The translations under genes and the position numbers were made by a program. The notes under the pieces are model-generated. The model did no database searches, was not told the DNA's origin, and worked only from the letters and a program-made list of their open reading frames with translations. A stretch of DNA of 64,000 nucleotides from Rhizobium sp. ICMP 5592 (GTDB taxonomy: Bacteria; Pseudomonadota; Alphaproteobacteria; Rhizobiales; Rhizobiaceae): contig NZ_QSNT01000002.1 in NCBI RefSeq assembly GCF_009498525.1, positions 1,364,001-1,428,000 of the forward strand, given 5' to 3'. Positions 39,609-48,814 of this stretch are shown here, piece by piece; position 1 is the first letter of the stretch, and the number at the start of each line of letters is the position of its first letter.

Positions 39609-41282
39609 TCAGCCTATCCTGGAGCTGATGTCGTTCCATGTCGCAAATACCATGAGTGACAAAACCATTGCGAACCCGATCCGGAAAGCGATGTCCTGCG
39701 CTCGGGCACCTAGCGGTTTTCCCCTTACTGCTTCAATCGCATAGAACATCAGATGGCCGCCATCAAGTACCGGGACCGGCATCAAATTTAATAAACCAAT
39801 TGAAACAGAAAGTATGGCGGCGAATTGGAGCACCGCGGAGAAGCCCAGAGTTGCCATCTGGCCGGAGAGTTGCGCCACGCGAATCGGGCCGCCGAGCTGA
39901 TCCGCCTTCATGTAGCCGCCGATGACATTACCGAGATATTCGAAGGTGCCGGAAATGATGCTGCCGGTCTGCTTCACGCCTTCGCTTAGCGCCTGCAGCG
40001 GCCCGTATGCCTGATACCGCAGCTTGATAGGCGTCTGGCCATCACTGATTCCAATGCTGCCGATCTCCGTCTCGTTGCCGAAGGCATCGGGCTCCGCCGC
40101 CACCTTCGGCGTGACTTTGACGTCACGCGTCACGCCGTCGTGCTGGACGGACAATATCACCGTCTTGTCCGCGCGGGAGGCAACATAGCGCTGCACCTCG
40201 CCGATGGAGCCGATGGCGCGTCCATCCACAGAAAGAATGCGATCGCCAAGCGTGATACCCGCGCCGGCGGCAGGACTATCCTGTGCAATGGTGGCGACGA
40301 GCGGATCGACCGGCGAAATGCCGACACTGCCGACATCCTTCTTGTTACCGGAAGAATCAGTTTCAGCCAGCGTCTCCGGCACCATCGGAAAATCGCGCGT
40401 CTGACCATCGCGCTCGACGGTCAGGACCACACCCTTGCCAGGACGGTCGCCGATATAACGGACGATATCGTAATAGGTCGCAACATTGTTGCCATCGATC
40501 GCAACCAGCCGGTCGCCGGCCTGTATGCCCGCTCGCGCCGCCGGCCCGCCCGGCTCCACCGCCGTTACCTGGGGATCGACGAGCGCGATGCCGATACGGC
40601 CCATCTCCATCTTGTTGCCGAACTGATCTGTGTCTTCCGCGAGCTTCGGCACGATGTTGAAATCGCGCTTCTGGCCATCGCGCTCGACGCTGAGTACGAT
40701 ATTGCGGCCGGGCCGCATGCCGACATAGCGCTGCACTTCATCGAAGGTCGCGATCTTGTTGCCATCAATGGCGACGAGACGGTCGCCAGGCTCGATCCCC
40801 GCTTCGGCGGCAGCACCGCCACGCGTGACCATGGCAACGACCGGATCCGCAACAGTGCGGCCGTAAACGCCGAACAACACGGCGAAGATTGCAATGGCGA
40901 GAATGAAATTGGCGATCGGGCCAGCGGCAACGGTTGCAGCGCGCTTCCACAGCTTGGCGCCGGCGAAGGATTGGGCGCGTTCTTCCTCGGTCATAGCCGA
41001 GAGCTGGTCGACGTCGGTCTTGCTCGAGGCATCCTCGTCGCCGAAGAAGCGTACATAGCCGCCAAGCGGAATGAGCGACAATTTCCATCGCGTGCCGTGG
41101 CGATCGGTGAAACCAGCGATCTCAGGGCCAAAGCCGATCGAGAAGGCCATGATGCGAATGCCGGACCAGCGCCCGACCAGATAGTGACCCATCTCGTGCA
41201 CGAAAACGAGCAGTGACAGGACGAAAACAAACGTGATGACGTTGTTCGTCAAGAAGCCGATGATGCCTGCCACGCTACCCAT
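39609..41282 (-). CDS. rseP: RseP-type site-2 membrane metalloprotease with three PDZ repeats
   Basis: A 557-residue intramembrane protease. The zinc motif HEMGH is at 29-33 in the first membrane segment, and the second metal-binding motif NLMPVPVLDGGH is at 499-510. Between them lie three PDZ-like modules in exact 90-residue register: AGI at 161, 251 and 341, and GDRLVAIDG/GDRLVAIDG/GDRILSVDG at 166, 256 and 346. Homologues usually have one (many alphaproteobacteria) or two (E. coli) PDZ domains and about 350-450 residues, so this one is expanded. It would cleave anti-sigma factors or other single-pass membrane proteins. AGGA lies eight bases before the ATG. It lies between cdsA and bamA. 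Confidence 0.95.
   Translation of the reverse strand: MGSVAGIIGFLTNNVITFVFVLSLLVFVHEMGHYLVGRWSGIRIMAFSIGFGPEIAGFTDRHGTRWKLSLIPLGGYVRFFGDEDASSKTDVDQLSAMTEEERAQSFAGAKLWKRAATVAAGPIANFILAIAIFAVLFGVYGRTVADPVVAMVTRGGAAAEAGIEPGDRLVAIDGNKIATFDEVQRYVGMRPGRNIVLSVERDGQKRDFNIVPKLAEDTDQFGNKMEMGRIGIALVDPQVTAVEPGGPAARAGIQAGDRLVAIDGNNVATYYDIVRYIGDRPGKGVVLTVERDGQTRDFPMVPETLAETDSSGNKKDVGSVGISPVDPLVATIAQDSPAAGAGITLGDRILSVDGRAIGSIGEVQRYVASRADKTVILSVQHDGVTRDVKVTPKVAAEPDAFGNETEIGSIGISDGQTPIKLRYQAYGPLQALSEGVKQTGSIISGTFEYLGNVIGGYMKADQLGGPIRVAQLSGQMATLGFSAVLQFAAILSVSIGLLNLMPVPVLDGGHLMFYAIEAVRGKPLGARAQDIAFRIGFAMVLSLMVFATWNDISSRIG
40050..40859 (-). repeat. In-frame 3 x 270-bp tandem repeat coding the PDZ modules of rseP
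   Basis: Residues 142-231, 232-321 and 322-411 align without gaps. Units 1 and 2 are identical at 49 of 90 positions by hand count; unit 3 is more divergent but keeps the AGI, GDR, DG, RY, DG.TRD and GN landmarks at the same offsets. The absence of any gap points to duplication of one 270-bp segment. Confidence 0.9.
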
Positions 41283-41306
41283 GCATTGATCCTGTTCGCG
41301 TTGATT

Positions 41307-42143
41307 TCATACACCGAGCAGGACACTGCCCAATGACATGGTCTCGCCGCTCATTGTCAGCGATATCACGATAGCCAACATAAACGCCGCAAAACAAGCA
41401 AAAATTAGTCCATCGACTCGATCCATGACGCCGCCATGGCCGGGAATCAGATGGCTGGAGTCCTTGACGCCGAACCGGCGCTTCATGAAAGACTCGAATA
41501 AATCGCCGATTTGGCTGCAAATCGACAGGATCAGCGCGAGCGCCGGAATCCATAAACCATCTGCGGAGAAATAGCTCCAGACGACCGCCGTTCCGGCAAT
41601 CACGGCGGCGATTGCGCCGCCGATCGCGCCCGACCAGGTCTTGCCCGGCGATATGCGTGGCGCAAGCTTTGGTCCGCCGATGGCCCGGCCGACGAAATAA
41701 GCGAAAATATCGGTCGCCCATACCGTCGCGAAGATGAACAGCATCAGCACGAAGCCGCGCAGGTCATCGTCGCGGATCTCCGCAAGGGCGATGGCGGTCA
41801 ACCCGGCATAAAATATTCCGCCGGGCAACCACCAGCTTTTGCCACGCATGGCGACCATGATCGCCGTCACCGCAATAAAAGCGAACAGCACCTCGATGGA
41901 GTAAACCGATTCTTCCATCAGGGTTGAGCCGGAAATCACCACCAGGCCCAGCCAGGCAAGCGCATTGCCCTGCGGATCGCGACCATGAAGATCGGATATT
42001 GTCGACCATTCGTAATAGACGAGCAGGCCGATCGCCGCCGCCAGCAGGCGGAAGCTCAGCCCCCCGTACCAGGTGGCGACAAGAACGATTGCGGCAAGAA
42101 TGATGCCGGAGATAACGCGCAGCCTGAGTTCGCGACTCATCAA
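41307..42143 (-). CDS. cdsA: Phosphatidate cytidylyltransferase
   Basis: A 278-residue polytopic membrane enzyme that makes CDP-diacylglycerol from phosphatidate and CTP. At least six hydrophobic segments can be seen (for example [19 protein letters not shown]). The family signature near the C-terminus is present as [21 protein letters not shown] followed by [15 protein letters not shown], given here in parts. It overlaps uppS by 4 bases and precedes rseP by 24 bases. Confidence 0.95.
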   Translation of the reverse strand: MMSRELRLRVISGIILAAIVLVATWYGGLSFRLLAAAIGLLVYYEWSTISDLHGRDPQGNALAWLGLVVISGSTLMEESVYSIEVLFAFIAVTAIMVAMRGKSWWLPGGIFYAGLTAIALAEIRDDDLRGFVLMLFIFATVWATDIFAYFVGRAIGGPKLAPRISPGKTWSGAIGGAIAAVIAGTAVVWSYFSADGLWIPALALILSICSQIGDLFESFMKRRFGVKDSSHLIPGHGGVMDRVDGLIFACFAAFMLAIVISLTMSGETMSLGSVLLGV

Positions 42144-42886
42144 GACCCCACGGCCGCCGCCTGCTTGGCGGAAAGACCGCCAAAACGCCGATCGCGCGCG
42201 GCATATTTTTCCAGCGCGGAGAAAAACAGGTCCCGGCTGAAGTCCGGCCAGTATTCCGGCATGAACATGAATTCCGAATAGGCGGCCTGCCAGAGCAGGA
42301 AATTCGACAAGCGCTCTTCGCCGCTGGTGCGAATGATCAGATCCGGATCGGGAATTCCGGCCGTGTCCAGCCGCGCACCGACCAGTTCGGGGCTGATATC
42401 CTGCGGGCGCAGCCGCCCGGCCTCGACGTCCTTTGCGAGGCTGACGAGGGCGCGGGAAATTTCATCGCGCGAGCCGTAGTTGAAGGCGATGACCAGCGTC
42501 AGGGCGGTGTTGTCCCTGGTGGTCTCCTCCGCTTCGATCAACAATGGCAGGATATCCCCGCGCAGATTGTTGCGATCACCAATCACGCGGATGCGGACAT
42601 TCTGGCGATGCAACTCGGCAAGGTCCCGCCGGATGAAGGCCTTGAGCAGACCGAGGAGATCGCTCACCTCCGTCTCCGGTCGGCGCCAGTTCTCCGACGA
42701 AAAGGCAAAGAGGGTCAGATATTTTACGCCGATATCGCCGGCCGCCCGCACGGTTTCGCGCACCGCCTCCACGCCCTTACGATGGCCCATGGTTCGCGGC
42801 AGGCCGCGTGCATTGGCCCAGCGCCCGTTGCCATCCATGATGATGGCAACGTGTTCGGGTATGGCAGAGAAGGTCGGAAGTGACAT
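42140..42886 (-). CDS. uppS: Undecaprenyl diphosphate synthase
   Basis: A 248-residue cis-prenyltransferase that makes the C55 lipid carrier for peptidoglycan and O-antigen. Motifs: [17 protein letters not shown] (catalytic Asp), [34 protein letters not shown] and [19 protein letters not shown]. It overlaps cdsA by 4 bases. It draws on isoprenoids made by the MEP pathway to which ispDF belongs. Confidence 0.97.
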   Translation of the reverse strand: MSLPTFSAIPEHVAIIMDGNGRWANARGLPRTMGHRKGVEAVRETVRAAGDIGVKYLTLFAFSSENWRRPETEVSDLLGLLKAFIRRDLAELHRQNVRIRVIGDRNNLRGDILPLLIEAEETTRDNTALTLVIAFNYGSRDEISRALVSLAKDVEAGRLRPQDISPELVGARLDTAGIPDPDLIIRTSGEERLSNFLLWQAAYSEFMFMPEYWPDFSRDLFFSALEKYAARDRRFGGLSAKQAAAVGS

Positions 42887-42930
42887 ATGCGTCCAGTTTT
42901 GTTCGGCGGGAAAGGTTCTGGCCTCTTAAT

Positions 42931-42984
42931 CTAGAGCACCCTCGCCGCTTTCAATATCTCGTGATCGAAAGCGCGATGCCCTAG
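42931..42984. repeat. Palindromic intergenic repeat of a second type (frr-uppS gap)
   Basis: A 54-base imperfect palindrome: outer arms CTAGAGCA/TGCCCTAG (one mismatch) and perfect inner arms CGCTTTC/GAAAGCG. It resembles common rhizobial intergenic palindromes ending in CTAG and differs in core from copies A-C. It fills half of the frr-uppS gap. Confidence 0.65.
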
Positions 42985-42991
42985 CGTGAAA

Positions 42992-43552
42992 TCAGACCTG
43001 CATGATTTCCTTTTCCTTGTCGACTAGCAAGCGGTCGATGTCCGAAATCGTCTCATCCGTCATCTTCTGCACACGCTCTGACAAGGAGCGGCCCTCATCC
43101 TGACCGATGTCACCGTCCTTTTCGGCCTTTTTGAGACCGTCCATGCCGTCACGGCGAACATGGCGAATCGCCACCTTTGCCTTCTCGGCATATTCGTGGG
43201 CGACCTTGACCAGCGAGCGGCGACGCTCCTCGTTGAGTTCCGGCAGCGGAATTCGCAGGCTCTGACCGTCGACGATCGGGTTGAGGCCGAGGTTGGATTC
43301 GCGGATACCACGCTCGACGGCGCCGACCATCGACTTGTCCCAGACTGAGACCGACAGCATGCGCGGCTCGGGAACGGTGATATTGGCCACCTGGTTCAGC
43401 GGCATGCGCGAACCGTAGGCTTCGATCGTCACCGGGTCGAGAATGTTGGCAGACGCACGTCCGGTGCGCAGCGAAGCGATATCGCTCTTGAATGCCGCAA
43501 TGGCGCCGTCCATGCGGCGCTTCAATTCCTTGAGGTCAGTGCCTTCACTCAT
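42992..43552 (-). CDS. frr: Ribosome recycling factor
   Basis: A 186-residue two-domain RRF that splits post-termination ribosomes with EF-G. Recognised by [55 protein letters not shown] and [25 protein letters not shown] lies seven bases before the ATG. It is downstream of pyrH, in the usual order rpsB-tsf-pyrH-frr. Confidence 0.98.
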   Translation of the reverse strand: MSEGTDLKELKRRMDGAIAAFKSDIASLRTGRASANILDPVTIEAYGSRMPLNQVANITVPEPRMLSVSVWDKSMVGAVERGIRESNLGLNPIVDGQSLRIPLPELNEERRRSLVKVAHEYAEKAKVAIRHVRRDGMDGLKKAEKDGDIGQDEGRSLSERVQKMTDETISDIDRLLVDKEKEIMQV

Positions 43553-43575
43553 GTTTATACTCCCGTGTAATAGGC

Positions 43576-43597
43576 GGCGCCGGGAAGGTCCGGCGCC
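43576..43597 (-). other. Hairpin between pyrH and frr
   Basis: A perfect GC-rich 8-bp stem GGCGCCGG/CCGGCGCC with a 6-base loop, 9 bases past the pyrH stop codon. No T-run follows in the direction of transcription, so it may stabilise the upstream mRNA or dampen read-through rather than terminate. Confidence 0.5.
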
Positions 43598-43606
43598 ACA
43601 GGAACG

Positions 43607-44326
43607 TCAGTTGTCTGATACGATGGTCTTGCGGCCGCCGCCGGTCAAGATTTCCGCGAAGCCGCCCTTTTCATGGATGGAAAAGACGATGATCGGAATG
43701 GAATTTTCCCGCGCCAGCGCCACGGCGGCAACGTCCATGACAGCGAGACCCTTTTCGAGCACCTGGCTATGGGTCAGTTGCTCGAAGCGGGTCGCATCCG
43801 GGAACTTCTTCGGATCGGCGGAATAGATGCCGTCGACCTGCGTACCCTTGAAGATCGCTTGAGCGCCCATTTCGGCGGCACGTAAGGCTGCGGCTGAATC
43901 AGTGGTGAAGAAGGGGTTGCCGGTGCCGCCGGCAAAGATCACCACACGGCCAAGCGAGAGGTGATAAAGCGTGGCGCGTTGCGAGAAGCTCTCACAGATC
44001 TCCGGCATGGAAATAGCGGAGAGAACCACCGTGTCGATATCGAGCTTGCGCAGCGACGTCGCCAGCGCCAAGGCGTTGATGATGGTTCCGAGCATGCCCA
44101 TGTGATCGCCGGTCACGCGGTCGCCGCCCTTCGAGGCTACAGCGACGCCACGGAAAATGTTGCCGCCGCCGACAACGACGCCGACTTCGACGCCCATTGC
44201 GCGCGCCTCTGCAATATCGGAGGCAATCCGGTCGGCGACGGTCACGTCGATACCGAACCCTTGGCTGCCCATCAGAGCTTCGCCGGAGGCCTTGAGCAAT
44301 ACACGCTTGTAGATCGGCTGAGTCAT
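43607..44326 (-). CDS. pyrH: Uridylate kinase
   Basis: A 239-residue hexameric UMP kinase of the amino acid kinase fold. Visible: KRVLLKASGEALMG, VGVVVGGGNIFRG, GDHMGMLGTIINALAL and GGTGNPFFTTDSAAALRA. I start at the ATG at 44326 (MTQPIYK), which is five bases past GGAG; an adjacent ATG at 44329 is too close to it and the longer frame to 44395 enters the hairpin after tsf. It makes UDP for RNA and peptidoglycan/LPS precursors. Confidence 0.97.
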   Translation of the reverse strand: MTQPIYKRVLLKASGEALMGSQGFGIDVTVADRIASDIAEARAMGVEVGVVVGGGNIFRGVAVASKGGDRVTGDHMGMLGTIINALALATSLRKLDIDTVVLSAISMPEICESFSQRATLYHLSLGRVVIFAGGTGNPFFTTDSAAALRAAEMGAQAIFKGTQVDGIYSADPKKFPDATRFEQLTHSQVLEKGLAVMDVAAVALARENSIPIIVFSIHEKGGFAEILTGGGRKTIVSDN

Positions 44327-44378
44327 CATGGCTCCTTGAAGTGATCGCGGGGAAGATTGTGAAAGCCGGATACACGAA

Positions 44379-44404
44379 GGGCATCGCGTTGTCACGCGAT
44401 GCCC
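44379..44404 (-). terminator. Strong hairpin in tsf-pyrH gap (second of two)
   Basis: A perfect 10-bp stem GGGCATCGCG/CGCGATGCCC with loop TTGTCA. On the reverse strand it is followed by TTCGTGTAT, not a clean T-run. It is likely to be a leaky attenuator or an RNA stability element between tsf and pyrH. Confidence 0.55.
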
Positions 44405-44446
44405 ACGGGTTTTCCCGGATATGGTTTCACCTATCTGGGGTATGGT

Positions 44447-44472
44447 TTCGTTTCGTCAACAGACGAAACGAA
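44447..44472 (-). terminator. Hairpin just after tsf (first of two)
   Basis: A perfect 11-bp stem TTCGTTTCGTC/GACGAAACGAA with loop AACA, 8 bases past the tsf stop codon. No T-tract follows on the reverse strand. Together with the hairpin at 44379-44404 it forms a double structure. Confidence 0.5.
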
Positions 44473-44480
44473 TTTGATGA

Positions 44481-45407
44481 TCAGCCCTTGGCCACGGCAG
44501 CGACTTCGGCGGCGAAGTCGGCCTCTTCCTTCTCGACGCCTTCGCCGAGGAGCAGACGGGCCATGCCGACGACTTCGATCGGGGCGCCTGCGGTCTTTTC
44601 AGCTTCCTTGATGGCAGCACCGACCGTCAGGTCCGGGTTGATGACGAAGGCCTGCGAGAGAAGAGCGACTTCCTCGAAGAACTTGCGCATGCGGCCTTCC
44701 ACCATCTTTTCGATGATGGCTTCCGGCTTGCCGGATTCGCGGGACTGCTCGATGAAGACGTTGCGTTCGCGCTCTGCGACTGCGGCATCGACTTCTTCGG
44801 CGCGGATAGCCAGCGGGTTGGTAGCAGCAATGTGCATGGCAACCTGGCGGCCGATCGACGTCAGAACGGCCTTGTCACCAACCGACTTCAGGGCAACCAG
44901 AACGCCGAGCTTGCCGATACCGTCGCCGGCAGCGTTGTGGATGTAGGTCGCCACGACGCCGTGCTCGACTTCCAGCTTGGCCGCACGACGAAGCGTCATG
45001 TTCTCGCCGATGGTTGCGATCGCGTCCTTGATGGTGTCGGCGACCGGCTTGCCGGATGCGGGATAGGTCGCAGCCGAAATGGCTTCGACCGTGCCATCGG
45101 TGGACAGCGCGACTTCGGCGATGCCGCGAACGAGTTCCTGGAAGGCATCGTTACGGGCAACGAAGTCGGTTTCGGAATTGAGTTCGACGACAACAGCCTT
45201 GTGACCGGCGCCGGCAATGGCGACCAAGCCTTCAGCGGCGGTACGGCCGGACTTCTTGTCAGCCTTGGAGATGCCCTTCGCGCGCAGCCAGTCGATCGCG
45301 GCTTCGATATCGCCGTTGGTTTCGATAAGCGCCTTCTTGCAGTCCATCATGCCTGCGCCAGACTTTTCGCGCAGTTCCTTCACCAGTGCAGCCGTAATCT
45401 CGGTCAT
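44481..45407 (-). CDS. tsf: Translation elongation factor Ts
   Basis: A 308-residue nucleotide exchange factor for EF-Tu. Conserved N-terminal EF-Ts signature [16 protein letters not shown], followed by [12 protein letters not shown], then [14 protein letters not shown], the core contact region, and the C-terminal [22 protein letters not shown] precedes the ATG. It is downstream of rpsB, as is usual. Confidence 0.98.
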   Translation of the reverse strand: MTEITAALVKELREKSGAGMMDCKKALIETNGDIEAAIDWLRAKGISKADKKSGRTAAEGLVAIAGAGHKAVVVELNSETDFVARNDAFQELVRGIAEVALSTDGTVEAISAATYPASGKPVADTIKDAIATIGENMTLRRAAKLEVEHGVVATYIHNAAGDGIGKLGVLVALKSVGDKAVLTSIGRQVAMHIAATNPLAIRAEEVDAAVAERERNVFIEQSRESGKPEAIIEKMVEGRMRKFFEEVALLSQAFVINPDLTVGAAIKEAEKTAGAPIEVVGMARLLLGEGVEKEEADFAAEVAAVAKG

Positions 45408-45586
45408 AAGCTTCCTCTTGTCGGTTCATACGGTGCGGCAAGCGGCTTTGAGCCGAGGCGGCACCGATTTGAGGGACGAAATGTACCCGTAAGTATGACA
45501 GCGTTATGAAGCTGCGTCATACTCTGGAATTCTTGATTGGAACAGGCTTGGATCTACCGCCCAGGCCATGCATTCCCTGAAACAGA

Positions 45587-45627
45587 ACAAGGCCGCTCGA
45601 ACTCCTTGAAGTCGAAAACGGCCTTGT
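45587..45627 (-). terminator. Hairpin/attenuator in rpsB-tsf gap
   Basis: A perfect 9-bp stem ACAAGGCCG/CGGCCTTGT with a 23-base loop that contains TCGA repeats. On the reverse strand it is followed by TCTGTTTC. Position and shape fit a partial terminator between rpsB and tsf. Confidence 0.6.
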
Positions 45628-45680
45628 CCCGGATGTCAATACGCTCGGGCGGACAAGTGTCTGTCCGCCGCAGGGCGTGA

Positions 45681-46451
45681 TCAGGCTTCGGTGCCGCCTT
45701 CGACCAGGGTCGGCTCGACCGGAGCTTCGATGGAAGCGCCGAGGTCACGGCCGGATGCGCTCTGCTGGCGAGCGATGCCGTCGATGGCAGCGCGTGCGAT
45801 CAGGTCGCAGTAGAGAGCGATGGCGCGGGACGCGTCGTCGTTGCCCGGGATCGGATAGTCGATCAGGTCCGGATCGCAGTTCGAGTCGATGATGGCGACG
45901 ACCGGGATGCCGAGGCGCTTGGCTTCGTCGATCGCGATCTTTTCCTTGTTGGTGTCGATGATGAACATCAGGTCCGGGGTGCCGCCCATATCGCGGATAC
46001 CGCCGAGAGCCTTGTCCAGCTTTTCGCGTTCGCGCTCAAGGTTCAGACGCTCCTTCTTGGTGAAGCCCTGGGCTTCGCCGTTGAGGATTTCGTCGAGCTT
46101 GCGCAGGCGCTGGATCGAGTTCGAAATCGTCTTCCAGTTGGTCATCATGCCGCCGAGCCAGCGGGCGTTGACGTAGTACTGAGCCGAACGCTTTGCGCTG
46201 TCGGCGATCAGTTCGGACGCCTGACGCTTGGTGCCGACGAACAGAACGCGGCCGCCACGGGCAACAGTGTCGCTGACAACCTGCAGAGCGCGGCTCAGCA
46301 ACGGAACCGTCTGGGCGAGGTCGATGATGTGGATGTTGTTACGATCGCCGAAGATGTACGGCTTCATCTTCGGGTTCCAGCGATGCGTCTGGTGGCCGAA
46401 GTGAACGCCAGCTTCCAGAAGCTGACGCATAGAAAAATCGGGCAATGCCAT
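45681..46451 (-). CDS. rpsB: 30S ribosomal protein S2
   Basis: A 256-residue ribosomal protein. Recognised by [20 protein letters not shown] at the N-terminus, [29 protein letters not shown] and the C-terminal [21 protein letters not shown] use the ATG at 46451 (MALPDFS), preceded by AAAGGCATGGC-like sequence; the longer frame to 46553 lies in the leader. The 201-base leader region upstream, to the eipB stop, should contain the promoter and any regulatory RNA. Confidence 0.98.
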   Translation of the reverse strand: MALPDFSMRQLLEAGVHFGHQTHRWNPKMKPYIFGDRNNIHIIDLAQTVPLLSRALQVVSDTVARGGRVLFVGTKRQASELIADSAKRSAQYYVNARWLGGMMTNWKTISNSIQRLRKLDEILNGEAQGFTKKERLNLEREREKLDKALGGIRDMGGTPDLMFIIDTNKEKIAIDEAKRLGIPVVAIIDSNCDPDLIDYPIPGNDDASRAIALYCDLIARAAIDGIARQQSASGRDLGASIEAPVEPTLVEGGTEA

Positions 46452-46652
46452 GCCTTTGTATCCTTTTCCGGTTGAACCTCCGCAAGGCGAACAGCATCCT
46501 CTTCGAGAATGCCACCGGGCGGAACGATCCGGATTTCTCCCGGACAATCCCATGCCTTACGTGTGGAATGCGGCTGGCCATACATTCGATTCACCGGGAA
46601 TGCAAGGGCACGGCAGAAAAAAGAGCGATTTGGGCAGCTTTGGCCTGATGCT

Positions 46653-47480
46653 TTACTGGCAAGCCTTGGCGTCGAGCACTTCCAGCTTGGAGAGTTTGCC
46701 GGTCAGCACGAAGTCACCGTAATCCATGGTGAGGTCGCGGGTGATACCGTTTTCATAGAGTTTGAACGACATGCGGTAGACGGGGATCGCGTCACCCTTT
46801 GACTTTTCGTTGAAATAGGCAACGGTCACCGGCCAGAACGGCGTCTTGGCAAAGGCGCCTGCCTTGTCGGCATCCGGATCGTCGGTGGCGGGTGTCTCCG
46901 ACTTGCCGACGACTGTGGTTGCAAGCAACGGCTTGTCGCCATCGTCCGAACCATCGAAAACCTGGGCTTCGAAGAAGTTCTTGCCGAGCTTGGCATTGTG
47001 GATGATGTCGAGCATGTGCTCCGTCGGGAAGCGGCTCTGGATGAGTTCGAGCTGCCTGGGTTTGGGCTGGGTCAGGTCGACCTTGATGCCCTTCTGATCG
47101 TCCGCCGCGGCTCCACGTACATCCTTGTCGAGCTGATCGTCGGTATAGGACTTGGTCTCGAAGCGGAATGTGCGCTTGGCGAGATCCTCGAACGTAGTCG
47201 TCTGCTGGTCGCTGAGACGGGTCGTGTCGCCCGTGTCGATCTGCGTGACGAAGCGGAAATTGGTGGTGAAGCCAGTGCAATCGGAACCGTTGAACTCATA
47301 GACCATGCGGCCGAACATGCCGGCAATGCCGGAGCGGTCGGTGGCATCCTTGAGTTCGAGATCGTAGACGGCGCGATGCGCGATCAGCCCGCTCGGACCA
47401 GCCGCATAGGCTACCGGAGCGCCCAGAGATGCGATGCCCAAACTCGAAACAATGACGGCGGCAAGACTCGAGCGGAACAT
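46653..47480 (-). CDS. eipB: Cell envelope integrity protein EipB (DUF1849)
   Basis: A 275-residue exported protein. A signal peptide covers residues 1-26 (LAAVIVSSLGIASLGAPVAYA, cut after AYA). The mature part opens with LIAHRAVYDLEL and follows the EipB/DUF1849 pattern, a beta-spiral periplasmic protein studied in Brucella that supports outer membrane integrity. Two cysteines remain in the mature protein, Cys68 and Cys274, fitting the conserved disulfide. Single gene upstream of rpsB on the same strand, divergent from ridA. Confidence 0.9.
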   Translation of the reverse strand: MFRSSLAAVIVSSLGIASLGAPVAYAAGPSGLIAHRAVYDLELKDATDRSGIAGMFGRMVYEFNGSDCTGFTTNFRFVTQIDTGDTTRLSDQQTTTFEDLAKRTFRFETKSYTDDQLDKDVRGAAADDQKGIKVDLTQPKPRQLELIQSRFPTEHMLDIIHNAKLGKNFFEAQVFDGSDDGDKPLLATTVVGKSETPATDDPDADKAGAFAKTPFWPVTVAYFNEKSKGDAIPVYRMSFKLYENGITRDLTMDYGDFVLTGKLSKLEVLDAKACQ

Positions 47481-47615
47481 TCATTATCTCCTGTTGGACT
47501 CGCACGCGATGTTATAAGAACGCTTTCGGCTAAAACGAGGCCGCCGGTCCCTTATATGGGAATTTAATCTTGATGGCGGATTTTTGAAGGTTTTACAACA
47601 AAACGGGAGATGAAA

Positions 47616-48083
47616 ATGTCCAACGCTATCGATGGTCGTCTGAAGGAGCTTGGCATCGCCCTGCCACAAGCCGCTGCGCCGGCTGCGAATTATGTTCCCT
47701 ATGTCATCAGCGGCAATCTTCTTTATCTCTCGGGACAGCTGCCAATGGAAAACGGCAAGGTCGGCGTCACCGGCCATCTCGGCAAGGATGTCGATGTTGC
47801 CGGTGGCCAGCGCGCTGCCGAGCTTTGCGCCATCAATATCCTCGCTCAGGCAAAAGCGGCCCTGGACGGCGATCTCAGCCGCATCAAGCGCCTGATCAAG
47901 CTGAATGGCTTCGTCGCCTCGGTGCCGGAATTCACCGAACAACATCTTGTGATCAACGGCGCCTCCAATCTTCTGGCAAATGTACTCGGCGAGGCCGGCA
48001 AGCATGCCCGCGCCGCCGTCGGCATGGCGGCGCTGCCGTTCAACGCCGCCGTCGAGATCGATGCCATCCTGGAAATCGCATAA
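47616..48083 (+). CDS. RidA-family (YjgF) protein
   Basis: A 155-residue protein of the RidA/YjgF/endoribonuclease L-PSP superfamily, many of which hydrolyse reactive enamine/imine intermediates. Visible: VISGNLLYLSGQLPMENGKV and a C-terminal RAAVGMAALPFNAAVEIDAI in place of the canonical R-x-A-V-x-V-x-L-P. The catalytic arginine of RidA is at RAAVG. This is the longer YjgH/YabJ-like type, so exact substrate is open. I start at the ATG at 47616, six bases after GGGAG. The stop overlaps the next start by one base (TAATG). Confidence 0.85.
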   Translation: MSNAIDGRLKELGIALPQAAAPAANYVPYVISGNLLYLSGQLPMENGKVGVTGHLGKDVDVAGGQRAAELCAINILAQAKAALDGDLSRIKRLIKLNGFVASVPEFTEQHLVINGASNLLANVLGEAGKHARAAVGMAALPFNAAVEIDAILEIA

Positions 48084-48814
48084 TGAGCAAGATTGCCTGG
48101 CTGACCGAACGTCCCGTCGCCCATCGCGGCTATCACGACATGAACAAGCAGGTCTGGGAAAACACGCTATCGGCCTTTTCCAGGGCGATCGAGGCGGGTT
48201 TTGCCATCGAATGCGACCTGCACTATGCCTCGGACGGCGTCCCTGTCGTCTTTCACGATGACGACCTGCAACGCGTCTGTAATCTTCCCGTCGAAGTGCG
48301 CGACCGCACGTCGGGCGAACTCGGCCTGCTGTCGATCGGCGGCACCAAGGACAAGATCCCGACGCTGAAGCAGCTCCTGCGGCTTTGCGACGGCAAGGTG
48401 CCGCTGGTGCTCGAGCTCAAGGGCCGTGAAGGCGACGATGAAGGCTTTGCGGAAACCGTGCTCGAAGTACTGGAAGGCTACAAGGGCCATGTGGCGCTGA
48501 TGAGCTTCGACCATTGGCTGCTCAAGGACCTGAAGGTGCTCAACGCCCCCTACCCCGTCGGTCTGACGGCGGAGGGAAATAAGCCAGAGACCTTTTTTAA
48601 GCATGACGAAGCCATGCAGCTTGGGCTAGACTTCATCTCGTATTTCTACGGCCATCTGCCGAACCCATTCATCACGGCGCAGCGCCAGCGCGGCATTCCG
48701 GTCATCACCTGGACCGTGCGCGACGAAGCAGCCCGTCAACACACTTTTGCCAACGCAGACCAGATGACCTTCGAAGGTTTTGATCCAAGGGAAAGTCCAC
48801 CCCTCATTTCATGA
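48083..48814 (+). CDS. Glycerophosphodiester phosphodiesterase family protein
   Basis: A 243-residue GDPD-type TIM-barrel enzyme. Visible: VAHRGYHD (first catalytic His), ENTLSAFSRAIEAGFAIECD with the metal-binding ENT and E-x-D, HASDG replaced by HYASDGVPVVFHDDDL (second catalytic His), and LVLELKGREG. It would release glycerol phosphate or cleave related lipids. No signal peptide, so it is predicted to be cytoplasmic. Coupled to ridA by TAATG and to the following gene by a 4-base overlap. Confidence 0.87.
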   Translation: MSKIAWLTERPVAHRGYHDMNKQVWENTLSAFSRAIEAGFAIECDLHYASDGVPVVFHDDDLQRVCNLPVEVRDRTSGELGLLSIGGTKDKIPTLKQLLRLCDGKVPLVLELKGREGDDEGFAETVLEVLEGYKGHVALMSFDHWLLKDLKVLNAPYPVGLTAEGNKPETFFKHDEAMQLGLDFISYFYGHLPNPFITAQRQRGIPVITWTVRDEAARQHTFANADQMTFEGFDPRESPPLIS

